Origin: Gibbula magus
Lineage: Eukaryota; Mollusca; Gastropoda; Trochida; Trochidae
Assembly: GCA_936450465.1 (NCBI GenBank)
Contig: OW388293.1
Span: 49,590,040-49,654,039 of the forward strand
DNA: 64,000 nucleotides
Reading direction: 5' to 3'
Shown: piece by piece, positions 12,401 through 22,949 of the stretch
Numbering within the stretch: position 1 is the first letter of the stretch
How the letters are laid out: every line of letters begins with the position of its first letter
The notes under the pieces: generated by a model
Seen by the model: the letters and a program-made list of their open reading frames with translations, nothing else
Database searches by the model: none
What the model was told of the DNA's origin: nothing
Program-made: the position numbers and the translations under genes

Positions 12401-15400
12401 AAGGCACCACTCCACCACTAGGTCTAACCACATACCAAGTTTCGTAAAGAAATTCTAGATACATTTTGAAATAGAGGCCGGAAAAGGTCCCTACCCCCAA
12501 TTTGCACTAAGTTCAAATTGTTTCCATGGAAACCAGAAAAAAATTTAAAAATTCAGAATAACCAAAATAGCAAAAGGCACCACTCCACCACTAGGTCTAA
12601 CCACATACCAAGTTTCGTAAAGAAATACTAGATAGATTTTGAAATAGAGGCCGGAAAAGGTCCCTACCCCCAATTTGCACTAAGTTCAAATTGTTTCCAT
12701 GGAAGCCAGTAAATATAAAACAATCAGAATAGCCAAAGTAGCAAGAGGCACCACTCTATCACTAGGTCTAAGCAAATACCAAGTTTGGTGAAAAAATATT
12801 GAACGGTTTTGGAGATAGAGGCCGGAAAAGGTCCCGGAAAAGGTCCCTACCCTCAATTTGCACTAAGTTCAAATTGTTTCCATGGAAACCAGAAAAAGAA
12901 AAAAAAATTCAGAATAACCAAAATAGCAAAAGGCACCACTCCACCACTAGGTCTAACCACATACCAAGTTTCGTAAAGAAATTCTAGATACATTTTGAAA
13001 TAGAGGCCGGAAAAGGTCCCTAGCCCCAATTTGCACTAAGTTCAAATTGTTTCCATGGAAACCAGAAAAAAAAAAAAATTCAGAATAACCAAAATAGCAA
13101 AAGGCACCACTCCACCACTAGGTCTAACCACATACCAAGTTTCGTGAAAAAATATTGAACAGTTTTTGATATATGGCCGGAAAAGAAAGCATTTCGGGGG
13201 ACATAATAAATACACTAACAAAATCTTTCGAAAGAAAATCAATCAGTTCAATAGGAGAAATTGTTTTCATAAAAGCAAATTGCATGTAAACAAGAAGCTG
13301 ACATGGCCAATCTATATCTGACACAATTGACACCAGTTTTTAGAATCAACATATTTTAATGTCAGGATTTTTTTTTTTAATTATTAAAGAAGGCAAGTGT
13401 TTTAATCCAAGCACAAATCGAAACACACTTTTACAAAGTTGTTACAAAATTTTTCTTCTGTATAACTTTAAATAGAATTTTCATTTTCACTCACTCACTC
13501 ATTTATTTATTTAGATTTTGACATTAATACCAGGCGCTGCAATGCAGAGAATATGGTTGAACACTAGGGAGGGTGAAGTTATTAGCAGGTGGTGCTGTAT
13601 TACAATGTATCACAGCTAGAGGACAGTTGGGTAATACATAGGTTATTCATGTTACTGGGGAGCATTCATTAGTCTCATATTGTCACTTATCACCAATAAT
13701 TGGGTTACAGATTATTAATGTGTTAGATATTATATATTGCTAGGTGACATATCAACAGAATTAAATTATGATGATCATATTGTGCTTGAATATTAATATA
13801 TTTCCGCTCTCACTCAGGAAATACCAATATTCAGGTACTCATGTTGTAAATATAATTTGACATGTGCACTCATATACTCATATATCATATTATCATATTA
13901 TCATATTATAATCCTCTATATCATATCATATACAGTCAAGTGATTTAAACAATAATTTATCCTCAAAATACTGATTGAATGAATTATTGTTTGAGAGTCA
14001 ATATTTCAGCTAAAACATGGATAAATACATTCAATTAAACATACTTAAACAAATTAACATGTTAAAACAAATTTAATCCCAAACATAAAATTATAACAAG
14101 TGGTTGTCACTAAGGTGACATAATCCCCCGCCACAAATAAATACTTCAAAATTGAAAAATAATGTCAAAATCTGCAAAATCGACTGTCAAACATGTCGGA
14201 AAAGTCAAAGCTCCACTGTCACCTTGAGAATGATGTCAAGGTCACCAACATCTAATCAGCCCGTCGTCTTCCCTAGGAGGTGCTTTGTGTAAGATATGAT
14301 GGAATTCCTGTGAATGGTTCTTGAGATATCCCGCTGACAAGAATTACATGTACATTAGCATATAAAAAAATTCAAAGTTCCACTGTGACCTTGAGAATAA
14401 TGTCAAGGTCACCAAAATCTAATCAGCCAATCGTCTTCCCTAGGAGGTGCTTTGTGTAAGATATGATGGAATTCCTGTGAATGGTTCTGGAGATATCCCG
14501 CTGACAAGATTTACATGTACATTATCATGTTGAAAAAATCAGTTCCACTGTGACCTTGAGAATGATGTCAAGGTCACCAAGATCTAATCAGCCCGTCGTC
14601 TTCCCTAGGAGGTGCTTTGTGTAAGATATGATGGAATTCCTGTGAATGGTTCTTGAGATATCCCGCTGACAAGAATTACATGTACATGAGCATGTAAAAA
14701 AATTCAAAGTTCCACTGTGACCTTGAGAATAATGTCAAGGTCACCAAGATCTAATCAGCCCGTCGTCTTCCCTAGGAGGTGCTTTGTGTAAGATATGATG
14801 GAATTCCTGTGAATGGTTCTTGAGATATCCCGCTGACAAGAATTACATGTACATTAGCATGTTGAAAAAATCAGTTCCACTGTGACCTTGAGAATGATGT
14901 CAAGGTCACCAAAATCTAATCAGCCCGTCGTCTTCCCTTGAAGGTGCTTTGTGTAAGATATGATGGAATTCCTGTGAATGGTTTTGGAGATATCCCGCTG
15001 ACAAGCTTTACATGTACATTAACATGTCGAAAAATTCAAAGTTCCGTAGTGACCTTGAAAATAATGTCAAGGTCACCAAAATCTAATCAGCCCTTTGTCT
15101 TTCCTTGGAGAAGCTATGTGTAAAATATGAAGAGAATCCAGTGAATGGTTCTTGTGATATCCCGCTGACAAGGGTAAAATGACAAAGTCTCGTCGTGACC
15201 TTGAAATGAAGGTCAAGGTCACAAACCTCTGTAGGAACATTACTCTTCCCATGATGAACCCATATGCAAAATATGAAAATAATCCAGTGAATAGTATTTG
15301 AGTTATTCCATTTCGTACGGACGTACGTACGTACGGACGGACGGACGGACGCAGCCGAATACTATATCCCCCGCTTCGCGTTAAATGCGCGGCGGGGGAT

Positions 15401-18400
15401 AAAAAAAGAAAACATCGAAAATGAGAAAATATTGATGCTCACAGCCTCACATAGTCCCTCAGGCTAATGGAATACTTGTATTATTTTACAAGTTTTCTTT
15501 ATTCATGCCATGGCTGAATCGATAATTGTCTTACCATGCTTACAGAGGTCAAAGCCCAACTGTTTCGACTCCTTTTCTAGGTACGCAGTGAAACATCGCA
15601 TAGCCTCTTGGCCTACATGCACCATGGAACAAACAAAACACATGCCACAAACTGAGAGAGGGGGATAGTGGGAAGATACCACATAGGGTAGGGGATAGGG
15701 GAGGGGGGACAGGGGAGGGGGGACAGGGATTGGGAGATGACAGGGTCTGAGGGAGAGGAGATGGGGGAGGTGGAAAAGATTGGGAGATGACAGGGTCTGA
15801 GGGAGAGGAGATGGGGGAGGTGGAAAAGATTGGGAGATGACAGGGTCTGAGGGAGAGGAGATGGGGGAGGTGGACTCTTTGACACCCCATCGATGATACT
15901 GGTGGAAGAAGTTTTAGCTACAGTTTTGCAGCTAGGGAGGGGGAAATTGGTGGGGAGATGCCACATATAAGACAGGCAATGCCATTGCAAGGGTAAGTAA
16001 CGGTAAAGTGTGGGAAAGATAATTGTTTTAGGGTAGATAAATTCAGGAATGATAATGGACAGGGTCAAATCAAGAAACTGATGTTTACAGAAGAAAATGA
16101 ATATTTTAGTAACTTAGATTTCTTTTTCATAATCTACTGAAAGTTACTGTTTGTTTGCAAAAGAGATCCATTTAGCCAAGAAAATAAGGATCTAAAATGT
16201 AGAAATGGAACCACTGTGATAAGTCCTTTTATCAAGCTATCCATTTCAGAATTTAGATTCTTGCCACAAAAAAAGCATGTGACTGTTGATGATTAAAAAA
16301 AAGTTTTATTCATTTTCTGTTGTAACAGCAAACTTGTATTTTGGGCAAGGGGGGTAACTCTGACACCGAATGTCACTTTGAAACCTGCAAAAGTGATGAT
16401 TTGGTGTCATAGACAAACAAACAGAATTAAATTATAAAACAAACAAAACACACAAAAACAAAATGATACATGGAATAAAATCTCTGTCTACAGGTAAAAA
16501 ATATATCCAAGAATTGAATCTGAAAAGGCATCATCCTTTTGATTTTTTTAATTTGTCTAAACAATTTAATATTCAAAGATGTCTTAAAACAACAATGGAT
16601 TGTATAATCAAGACAGAGATTTTATTTCCACCTGCAATCAACAGATGTTCAACAGTTTAAACTTTTTTGTGCAGTTAGTAAGTGGTGTATTAGCATGGGA
16701 AGTTGTTAGACAAGACTGGTGTCATTTTTAGAATGAAGTGTAGAGATAATAATAGGAGGTTATGTTTTATAACAAATCATTGCAAGCCTTCATTTTGCAA
16801 AACTTCTTATTGCATAAAACTGCTGATGACAAATCTGTCAATTCTGTACATTTTGGATAAATAAATTGTACTATTACAAATGAATACACCAAAATAAAAC
16901 AAAGAAAATAAAACCCAAATTTTATAAAATTGCAAAGAAGTATACAGGAGACAGCTTGCAAATAAATCAGTGAGGGTAATAATTAATTGTGAGAGAATCG
17001 AAAAGCAAAGGCTAACTTACGAGGTAGAATTTCATCCGACGGGTATTGGTACTGATAGCGGAATTTCTCACGCACCAGTATCCCTGTGCTTGTGATTTCC
17101 GCAAAATATTCTATATTTTCCCTCCCGAACATTGCCGGCGAGCCGAAGTTGTCAATCAACAGTTGCATGATGCGGCTCGCTTTCTCGACCTTCCCAGGAT
17201 CCTCTGCACACGTGTGAAATATGGAGCCCGCACAGCTGCGAGCGAGGGCCTCGACCGACATTGAGTTAACATGGGAGTGGTTCACGATACGGAACCATGT
17301 CCCGAACAGCAGCGTGATAATCTGTTGGTGAGCCTTGCTGAGTGTAGAGATGAACCTGCAACGTTTCAACATGACGTCATTAACAACCATTATACAGGCA
17401 TTAAAATGAATCTTTGGTATAAAGATTACGTTATGATGATATTTCAGGAAAAAAAAAATTTCGAGTAAAATAATATTTATTTCCAGTCATTTGCAGGAAA
17501 TACCACAAAGCAACAAAGGTAACTTTCATGATTGACTACTGTCAAAAAATGGACTATTGTGGACTATACAATATGTAAGATGGACTATTGTGGACTATAC
17601 AATATGTAAGATGGACTATTGTGGACTATACAATATGTAAGATGGACTATCGTGGACTATACAATATGTAAGATGGACTATCGTGGACTATACAATATGT
17701 AAGATGGACTATCGTGGACTATACAATATGTAAGATGGACTATCGTGGACTATACAATATGTAAGATGGACTATCGTGGACTATACAATATGTAAAATGG
17801 ACTATTGTGGACTATACAATATGTAAGATGGATTATCGTGGACTATACAATATGTAGGATGGACTATCGTGGACTATACAATATGTAAGATGGACTATCG
17901 TGGACTATACAATATGTAAGATGGACTATCGTGGACTATACAATATGTAAGATGGACTATCGTGGACTATACAATATGTAAGATGGACTATTGTGGACTA
18001 TACAATATGTAAGATGGATTATCGTGGACTATACAATATGTAGGATGGACTATCGTGGACTATACAATATGTAAGATGGACTATCGTGGACTATACAATA
18101 TGTAAGATGGACTATCGTGGACTATACAATATGTAAAATGGACTATTGTGGACTATACAATATGTAAGATGGATTATCGTGGACTATACAATATGTAAGA
18201 TGGACTATTGTGGACTATACAATATGTAAGATGGACTATCGTGGACTATACAATATGTAAGATGGACTATCGTGGACTATACAATATGTAAAATGGACTA
18301 TTGTGGACTATACAATATGTAAGATGGATTATCGTGGACTATACAATATGTAGGATGGACTATCGTGGACTATACAATATGTAAGATGGACTATCTTGGA

Positions 18401-21400
18401 CTATACAATATGTAAGATGGACTATTGTGGACTATACAATATGTAAGATGGACTATCGTGGACTATACAATATGTAAGATGGACTATCTTGGACTAAACA
18501 ATATGTAAGATGGACTATCTTGGACTATACAATATGTAAGATGGACTATCGTGGACTATACAATATGTAGGATGGACTATCGTTGACTATACAATATGTA
18601 AGATGGACTATCTTGGACTATACAATATGTAAGATGGACTATTGTGGACTATACAATATGTAAGATGGACTATCGTGGACTATACAATATGTAAAATGGA
18701 CTATTGTGGACTATACAATATGTAAGATGGACTATTGTGGACTATACAATATGTAAGATGGACTATCTTGGACTATACAATATGTAAGATGGACTATCGT
18801 GGACTATACAATATGTAAGATGGACTATCGTGGACTATACAATATGTAGGATGGACTATCGTTGACTATACAATATGTAAGATGGACTATCTTGGACTAT
18901 ACAATATGTAAGATGGACTATTGTGGACTATACAATATGTAAGATGGACTATCGTGGACTATACAATATGTAAAATGGACTATTGTGGACTATACAATAT
19001 GTAAGATGGACTATTGTGGACTATACAATATGTAAGATGGACTATCTTGGACTATACAATATGTAAGATGGACTATCGTGGACTATACAATATGTAAGAT
19101 GGACTATCGTGGACTATACAATATGTAGGATGGACTATCGTTGACTATACAATATGTAAGATGGACTATCTTGGACTATACAATATGTAAGATGGACTAT
19201 TGTGGACTATACAATATGTAAGATGGACTATCTTGGACTATACAATATGTAAGATGGACTATCGTGGACTATACAATATGTAAGATGGACTATCGTGGAC
19301 TATACAATATGTAGGATGGACTATCGTTGACTATACAATATGTAAGATGGACTATTGTGGACTATACAATATGTAGGATGGACTATCGTTGACTATACAA
19401 TATGTAAGATGGACTATCTTGGACTATACAATATGTAAGATGGACTATTGTGGACTATACAATATGTAAGATGGACTATCGTGGACTATACAATATGTAA
19501 GGTGGACTATCGTGGACTATACAATATGTAGGATGGACTATCGTTGACTATACAATATGTAGGATGGACTATTGTGGACTATACAATATGTAAGATGGAC
19601 TATCGTGGACTATACAATATGTAAGATGGACTATCTTGGACTAAACAATATGTAAGATGGACTATCTTGGACTATACAATATGTAAGATGGACTATCGTG
19701 GACTATACAATATGTAGGATGGACTATCGTTGACTATACAATATGTAAGATGGACTATCTTGGACTATACAATATGTAAGATGGACTATCTTGGACTAAA
19801 CAATATGTAAGATGGACTATCTTGGACTATACAATATGTAAGATGGACTATCGTGGACTATACAATATGTAGGATGGACTATCGTTGACTATACAATATG
19901 TAAGATGGACTATCTTGGACTATACAATATGTAAGATGGACTATTGTGGACTATACAATATGTAAGATGGACTATCGTGGACTATACAATATGTAAGATG
20001 GACTATTGTGGACTATACAATATGTAAGATGGACTATTGTGGACTATACAATATGTAAGATGGACTATCTTGGACTATACAATATGTAAGATGGACTATC
20101 GTGGACTATACAATATGTAAGATGGACTATCGTGGACTATACAATATGTAAGATGGACTATCGTGGACTATACAATATGTAGGATGGACTATCGTTGACT
20201 ATACAATATGTAAGATGGACTATTGTGGACTATACAATATGTAGGATGGACTATCGTGGACTATACAATATGTAAGATGGACTATCTTGGACTATACAAT
20301 ATGTAAGATGGACTATCGTGGACTATACAATATGTAAGATGGACTATCGTGGACTATACAATATGTAAGATGGACTATCATGGACTATACAATATGTAAG
20401 ATGGACTATCGTGGACTATACAATATGTAAGATGGACTATCGTGGACTATACAATATGTAAGATGGACTATCGTGGACTATACAATATGTAAGATTGACT
20501 ATCGTGGACTATACAATATGTAAGATGGACTATCGTGGACTATACAATATGTAGGATGGACTATCGTGGACTATACAATATGTAGGATGGACTATCGTGG
20601 ACTATACAATATGTAAGATGGACTATCGTGGACTATACAATATGTAGGATGGACTATCGTGGACTATACAATATGTAAGATGGACTATCTTGGACTATAC
20701 AATATGTAAGATGGACTCACTGGTTGACCTCCTGCAGTTTGTCCTTCTTGTGTTCCAGATTGAGCACCTGCAGGAGTCGCTCCTCCCCTTCCGCAGTCAG
20801 CACTCCCCCCGGCAACCGCAGCAGGAACCTCTGTGTACACAAACAAACGGTTTAGAGATAGGTGATAGGATAAAGAGGTGCGAGATGAAATGACATTCAG
20901 AGAGAGAGTACGAGACAGAGAAAGGGAGAAACTGTTTGAGAGGCTTTCTAGAAGTTGGTGTGATGAGGAAGACAAATATTTATGGATGATCAACTTCTTT
21001 ATTAACAATAGCGACGTTTAGGTATAAGGATCTATATTGAAACGTTGCTATTATTAATAAAGAAGTTGATCATCCATAAATATTTGCCTTCTTCAGAAAA
21101 AGGGATGTATAAGAGGGGATGGAAGAGACAAAGAAAAGGAAAGTAGAGAGAGGGATGAGAGGGAGATAAGGAGAGATTAGAAAGAGAAAGGGTTTGAAGA
21201 AGAGATGGGGGAGGATAAAGAGAGAGAGACAAATGGCATAATGAGATTTAACGTTTACAGTAGACAGTCGCACCTTGACGACTGACGCTAGCGTGTAGAA
21301 GCTGTAGTTCATGTAGATGACTTGTTTCCCTTTGGACAGACGGTTGATGATGTGTCGAATATCAGTCGGGTTGCCAGGGCGACGAAATAGATCCACAGTC

Positions 21401-22949
21401 CCCACTCCTTCCTGGGCAATATGTACAAGCATTTCCTGCAAGACACACAAAATCTTTAAATTTTTTTACAGAAAGGCTTGCCAAGAAGTGTAACAACACT
21501 TCTTCATCAGCTAATGATATATTATGGATAAATATGCATGCCATCAGTCTCTTGAAAGATCAACATTCCCTTTGTAAACAAGCTCCCACTCCTGTAAGTT
21601 TGTTAGAGGAATGGTTTCATACTTAACTATGAGAAGATAAGTGATCACAATCAACATCATATATGAAATTTATAGGTAAGATATAATTTTTCTAAAGGAT
21701 ATATCCCTTTTCGTTTTAAACTTTAATTCAGCTGAACAATCGATCTATACACATTTGCATTCTCCTATGGCCTTGGCATGTTTATTTTCAGTCAAATCAA
21801 ACTTTATTGAACAGAAATCAGTTAGACAGGTACTCACAACAAAAGGCAGAGGGAGGTATCCATTCTTCAGGGCTTTGTGTAGAGGCAGGTCAAATGGAAG
21901 TCTGAAAAACAAAGAATATTTTATAAACAAGTCCTCACTTCTCAATAGTAGTGATACAGACCTATGATGATCATCTGGCCCAGTGGGAAGCTCAAAACCT
22001 GATTAGGTACACCTGACCCAAATTGGTGGAAATTTAAGTTTCCTAAATTCACTTGCACTACTTACATTTACTACAGTGCTGTAGTCTAAAGTTATGAATC
22101 TTAGTGGTGTCATGATGAAAGATTAGAGTTTTATTTATAAGATGAAAGATTGGAGTTTTATTTATAAGATGAAAGATAAAAGATTGGAGTTTTATTTATA
22201 AGATGAAAGATAAGAGTTTGGAGTTTTATTTATATGACAAAAAATTTAGTTTTATTTACAAGATGAAAGATTGGAGTTTTTTTTATAAGATCAATGAAGA
22301 AAATTCAAGTAAAAATGCTTGTGGTAGTGACACTGAAATATACAAATACAAACCCTGTATTTTCATAGGTCGGCAAGTGTAGGCTAAAGATATGCAGAGA
22401 GGATTTTAATACACCTGACACCCCCAGTTTGAGGGTTTATATAGATTTTCAGATGTTAAGAGATAGAGTGGTAGATCATAAGATGGTAGGAACAATAATT
22501 TGGTTACCATTGGCATTTAGCATGTAAGAATACGAAACTATTTGATGATGACTTTGATTTGATTTGCTCGGTTTTTAAAAACTTTAGCAATTCTCAACTT
22601 GTTTGTGCTCTTAATCAGAAATCTTTAAATAAAAATCCCATTTAAAACTTCAGTTGTCTTCCAAAATATGCATGCAAAGGAATTATGATTTCATTGTGCA
22701 TTTCTGGGATGAATTTTGTGTGTGTATCCTTACCCTCAGCATATCTTTACTCTACTCGGCTGTATCTGTTTTCAAGAAATGGTTCATCTATAACAAGTTT
22801 AAAAAACAAAGTTCATACATTTTGATAAATACAAGTATTATGGTAAAATATACTTAATGAAAAATTACAACTTACACGTGGGCGCGCCTGCTCTCCGTGC
22901 GTGAGCTTCGGTCCGAGACACATCCTCCGAGGACACGAAGCATGGCCAT
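8983..22949 (-). CDS. RhoGAP-domain protein, complete 8-exon gene (500 aa)
   Basis: Predicted Rho-family GTPase-activating protein, which would speed GTP hydrolysis on a Rho/Rac/Cdc42-type GTPase in the cytoplasm. Coding exons on the minus strand are 22949-22876, 21901-21838, 21435-21274, 20830-20721, 17355-17021, 15612-15544, 10171-9963 and 9462-8983. The total is 1503 nt, all junctions are GT/AG and the phases agree. The RhoGAP domain spans about residues 26-205. The arginine finger is R64 in DLFRRPGN, and the next conserved lysine is K100 in SVVKRFLLRLP. The last conserved block is VNSMSVEALARSCAGSIF (166-183). The position of the second conserved Arg reads Leu104, and the usual NLA asparagine reads Ala173. 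Residues 206-500 are acidic/Ser-rich with no domain I recognise. ATG 22949 was chosen because TAA precedes it by one codon. I do not recognise which ARHGAP subfamily it belongs to. Confidence 0.85.
9463..9962 (-). other. RhoGAP intron 7, with ~36-bp tandem (9810-9912)
   Basis: 500-bp intron. Its upstream part holds three diverged copies of a ~36-bp unit containing ACCCATATTCAATATATGG and CATTACCACACCC. Each carries a short palindrome around TATTCAATATATGG. Nothing else is seen. Confidence 0.6.
9963..10171 (-). CDS. RhoGAP exon 7 (residues 272-341)
   Basis: 209 nt, acceptor ACGTGTAG, donor AAG|GTAACA. It encodes an acidic Ser/Pro-rich linker (VSDDIIEMTSTGGDSQ, then SPQSSSPFPQHFGFSDMEES). Likely disordered and a plausible phosphorylation region; no domain recognised. 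Confidence 0.85.
10716..12376 (-). mobile_element. Mosaic element, family B (Helentron-like, inverted)
   Basis: Read on the minus strand, it begins AGCTCATCAGGCC with hairpin GGCCTGAAAGGCC (12352-12364). A GTCC/GTCCATCC microsatellite follows (12280-12321), then about ten tandem ~145-bp units. The 3' end is CCTGATGAGCT (10740-10750), then hairpin AGAGCCCATGGCTCT (10723-10737) and T-rich sequence. The two AGCTCATCAGG motifs form subterminal inverted repeats. Each unit contains TGACCCC repeats facing GGGGTCA repeats around ATTT, a strong palindrome. A second copy of the family, plus-oriented, is at 50892-53276. No transposase or helicase is encoded. Confidence 0.65.
12381..13185 (-). repeat. 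Tandem units of family A (inverted)
   Basis: Four full units and a partial of about 173-183 bp. The palindrome GTTTCCATGGAAAC starts at 12520, 12693 (last part mutated), 12876 and 13049. The minus-strand order GTTTCCATGGAAAC ... CTTTTCCGGCC ... GAAACTTGGTATGTG ... GTGGTGCCTTTTGC is the same as in the 527-1190 element. It abuts the end of element B with almost no gap. Confidence 0.75.
14123..15400 (-). mobile_element. Mosaic element, family C (hairpin, GTCY, 170-bp units)
   Basis: On the minus strand it starts with a long hairpin (15366-15400, ATCCCCCGCC...GCGGGGGAT), ATATAGTATTCGG and a (GTCC)n/(GTAC)n tract (15317-15350). About seven units of 160-177 bp follow, ending at GGCGGGGGAT (14132-14123). 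Every unit has the inverted pair GTGACCTTGA...TCAAGGTCAC. The short frames across it are translations of the repeat. It is related to 62608-63050. Confidence 0.65.
15544..15612 (-). CDS. RhoGAP exon 6 (residues 249-271)
   Basis: A 69-nt micro-exon encoding QEAMRCFTAYLEKESKQLGF-DL, probably an amphipathic helix. It joins C|GC (Arg249) on one side and T|AT (Tyr272) on the other. Acceptor CATGTAG, donor CTCT|GTAAGC. It is supported by both phases fitting their neighbours. Confidence 0.82.
15613..17020 (-). other. RhoGAP intron 5, with G-rich 50-bp tandem
   Basis: 1.4-kb intron. Three near-identical 50-bp copies (starting TGGGAGATGACAGGG at 15731, 15781, 15831) lie in a purine-rich tract from 15655 to 15950. 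The run of GGGG blocks makes a strong polypurine strand. The open frames here (up to 151 codons) are low-complexity Pro/Ser/Leu translations and not genes. The remainder is AT-rich without features. Confidence 0.7.
17021..17355 (-). CDS. RhoGAP exon 5 (residues 138-248)
   Basis: 335 nt, acceptor GTTGCAG, donor CCTC|GTAAGT. It holds the C-terminal half of the GAP fold (FISTLSKAHQQIITLLFGTW, then VNSMSVEALARSCAGSIF) and the closing helix ASRIMQLLIDNF. Canonical members have N-L-A and G-P in the second motif; here A-L-A and A-G are found. Confidence 0.92.
17548..20717. repeat. 3.2-kb satellite of a 31-bp unit in RhoGAP intron 4
   Basis: About 102 head-to-tail copies of a 31-bp unit, GGACTATCGTGGACTATACA followed by ATATGTAAGAT. 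The unit itself contains two GGACTAT blocks. Variants (TTGTGG, TCTTGG, TCGTTG, AGGATGG, AAAATGG) recur in order. The marker GGATGGACTATCGTTG repeats at 18850, 19129 (279 bp = 9 units) and from 18571, so a nine-unit higher-order repeat exists in the middle. The array ends within a few bases of the exon 4 donor. It is non-coding. Confidence 0.95.
20721..20830 (-). CDS. RhoGAP exon 4 (residues 101-137)
   Basis: 110 nt, acceptor ACACAG, donor CCA|GTGAGT. It encodes RFLLRLPGGVLTAEGEERLL and a charged helix. In canonical domains this block reads FLRELPEPL; here the Arg is Leu104 and PEPL is PGGVL. The donor sits directly against the 31-bp satellite: from about +4 onward the intron is repeat sequence. 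Confidence 0.9.
20831..21273 (-). other. RhoGAP intron 3
   Basis: 443-bp intron. It contains an inverted repeat: GATGATCAACTTCTTTATTA (about 20983) and TAATAAAGAAGTTGATCATC (about 21055) face each other with the flanking GAAGACAAATATT / AATATTTGCCTTCTTC. This makes a ~45-bp stem with a ~40-bp loop. The remainder is AG-rich simple sequence (21100-21235). Confidence 0.6.
21274..21435 (-). CDS. RhoGAP exon 3 with arginine finger (residues 47-100)
   Basis: 162 nt, acceptor CTTGCAG, donor AAG|GTGCGA. It encodes EMLVHIAQEGVGTVDLF then RRPGN, matching the [GD][IL]FR catalytic arginine loop, and ends SVVK. K100 corresponds to the lysine that contacts the GTPase in p50RhoGAP-type domains. Both ends are phase 0. 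Confidence 0.9.
21838..21901 (-). CDS. RhoGAP exon 2 (residues 25-46)
   Basis: 64 nt between a polypyrimidine/TTTTTCAG acceptor and a GTT|GTGAGT donor. It encodes LPFDLPLHKALKNGYLPLPF, the start of the RhoGAP fold (helix before the core, equivalent to the FGxPL region of canonical members). It starts in phase 2 and ends in phase 0. Confidence 0.85.
21902..22875 (-). other. RhoGAP intron 1, with small tandem (22110-22285)
   Basis: 974-bp intron. Between about 22110 and 22285, five imperfect copies of GATGAAAGATTGGAGTTTTA plus TTTATAA occur. No other feature is seen. Confidence 0.6.
22876..22949 (-). CDS. RhoGAP exon 1 (residues 1-24)
   Basis: Begins MAMLRVLGGC and ends ...ESRRAH plus GT of a split Val codon. 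The donor is T|GTAAGT at 22875. The frame reads straight into exon 2 (…AHV|LPFDLPL). A second in-frame ATG two codons later (22943) could also serve. An upstream coding exon is unlikely because TAA lies in frame right before CGT-ATG, unless a cryptic acceptor inside this exon is used. Confidence 0.6.

Larger units (their letters stand above)
10172..15543 (-). other. RhoGAP intron 6, filled by repeats
   Basis: 5.4-kb intron with no coding exon. It contains three mosaic tandem elements (10716-12376, 12381-13185, 14123-15400), separated by AT-rich sequence (13190-14120) in which I see nothing beyond simple (TCATAT)-type runs near 13870-13930. Confidence 0.6.

Noticed and set aside
15549..16068. 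113- and 151-codon Pro/Ser/Leu-rich frames
   Set aside because: They cross a purine-rich 50-bp tandem repeat inside RhoGAP intron 5, and overlap exon 6 in another frame.
17548..20717. CRISPR-like array of short direct repeats
   Set aside because: Units are contiguous with no unique spacers, and the array lies in a spliced animal gene.
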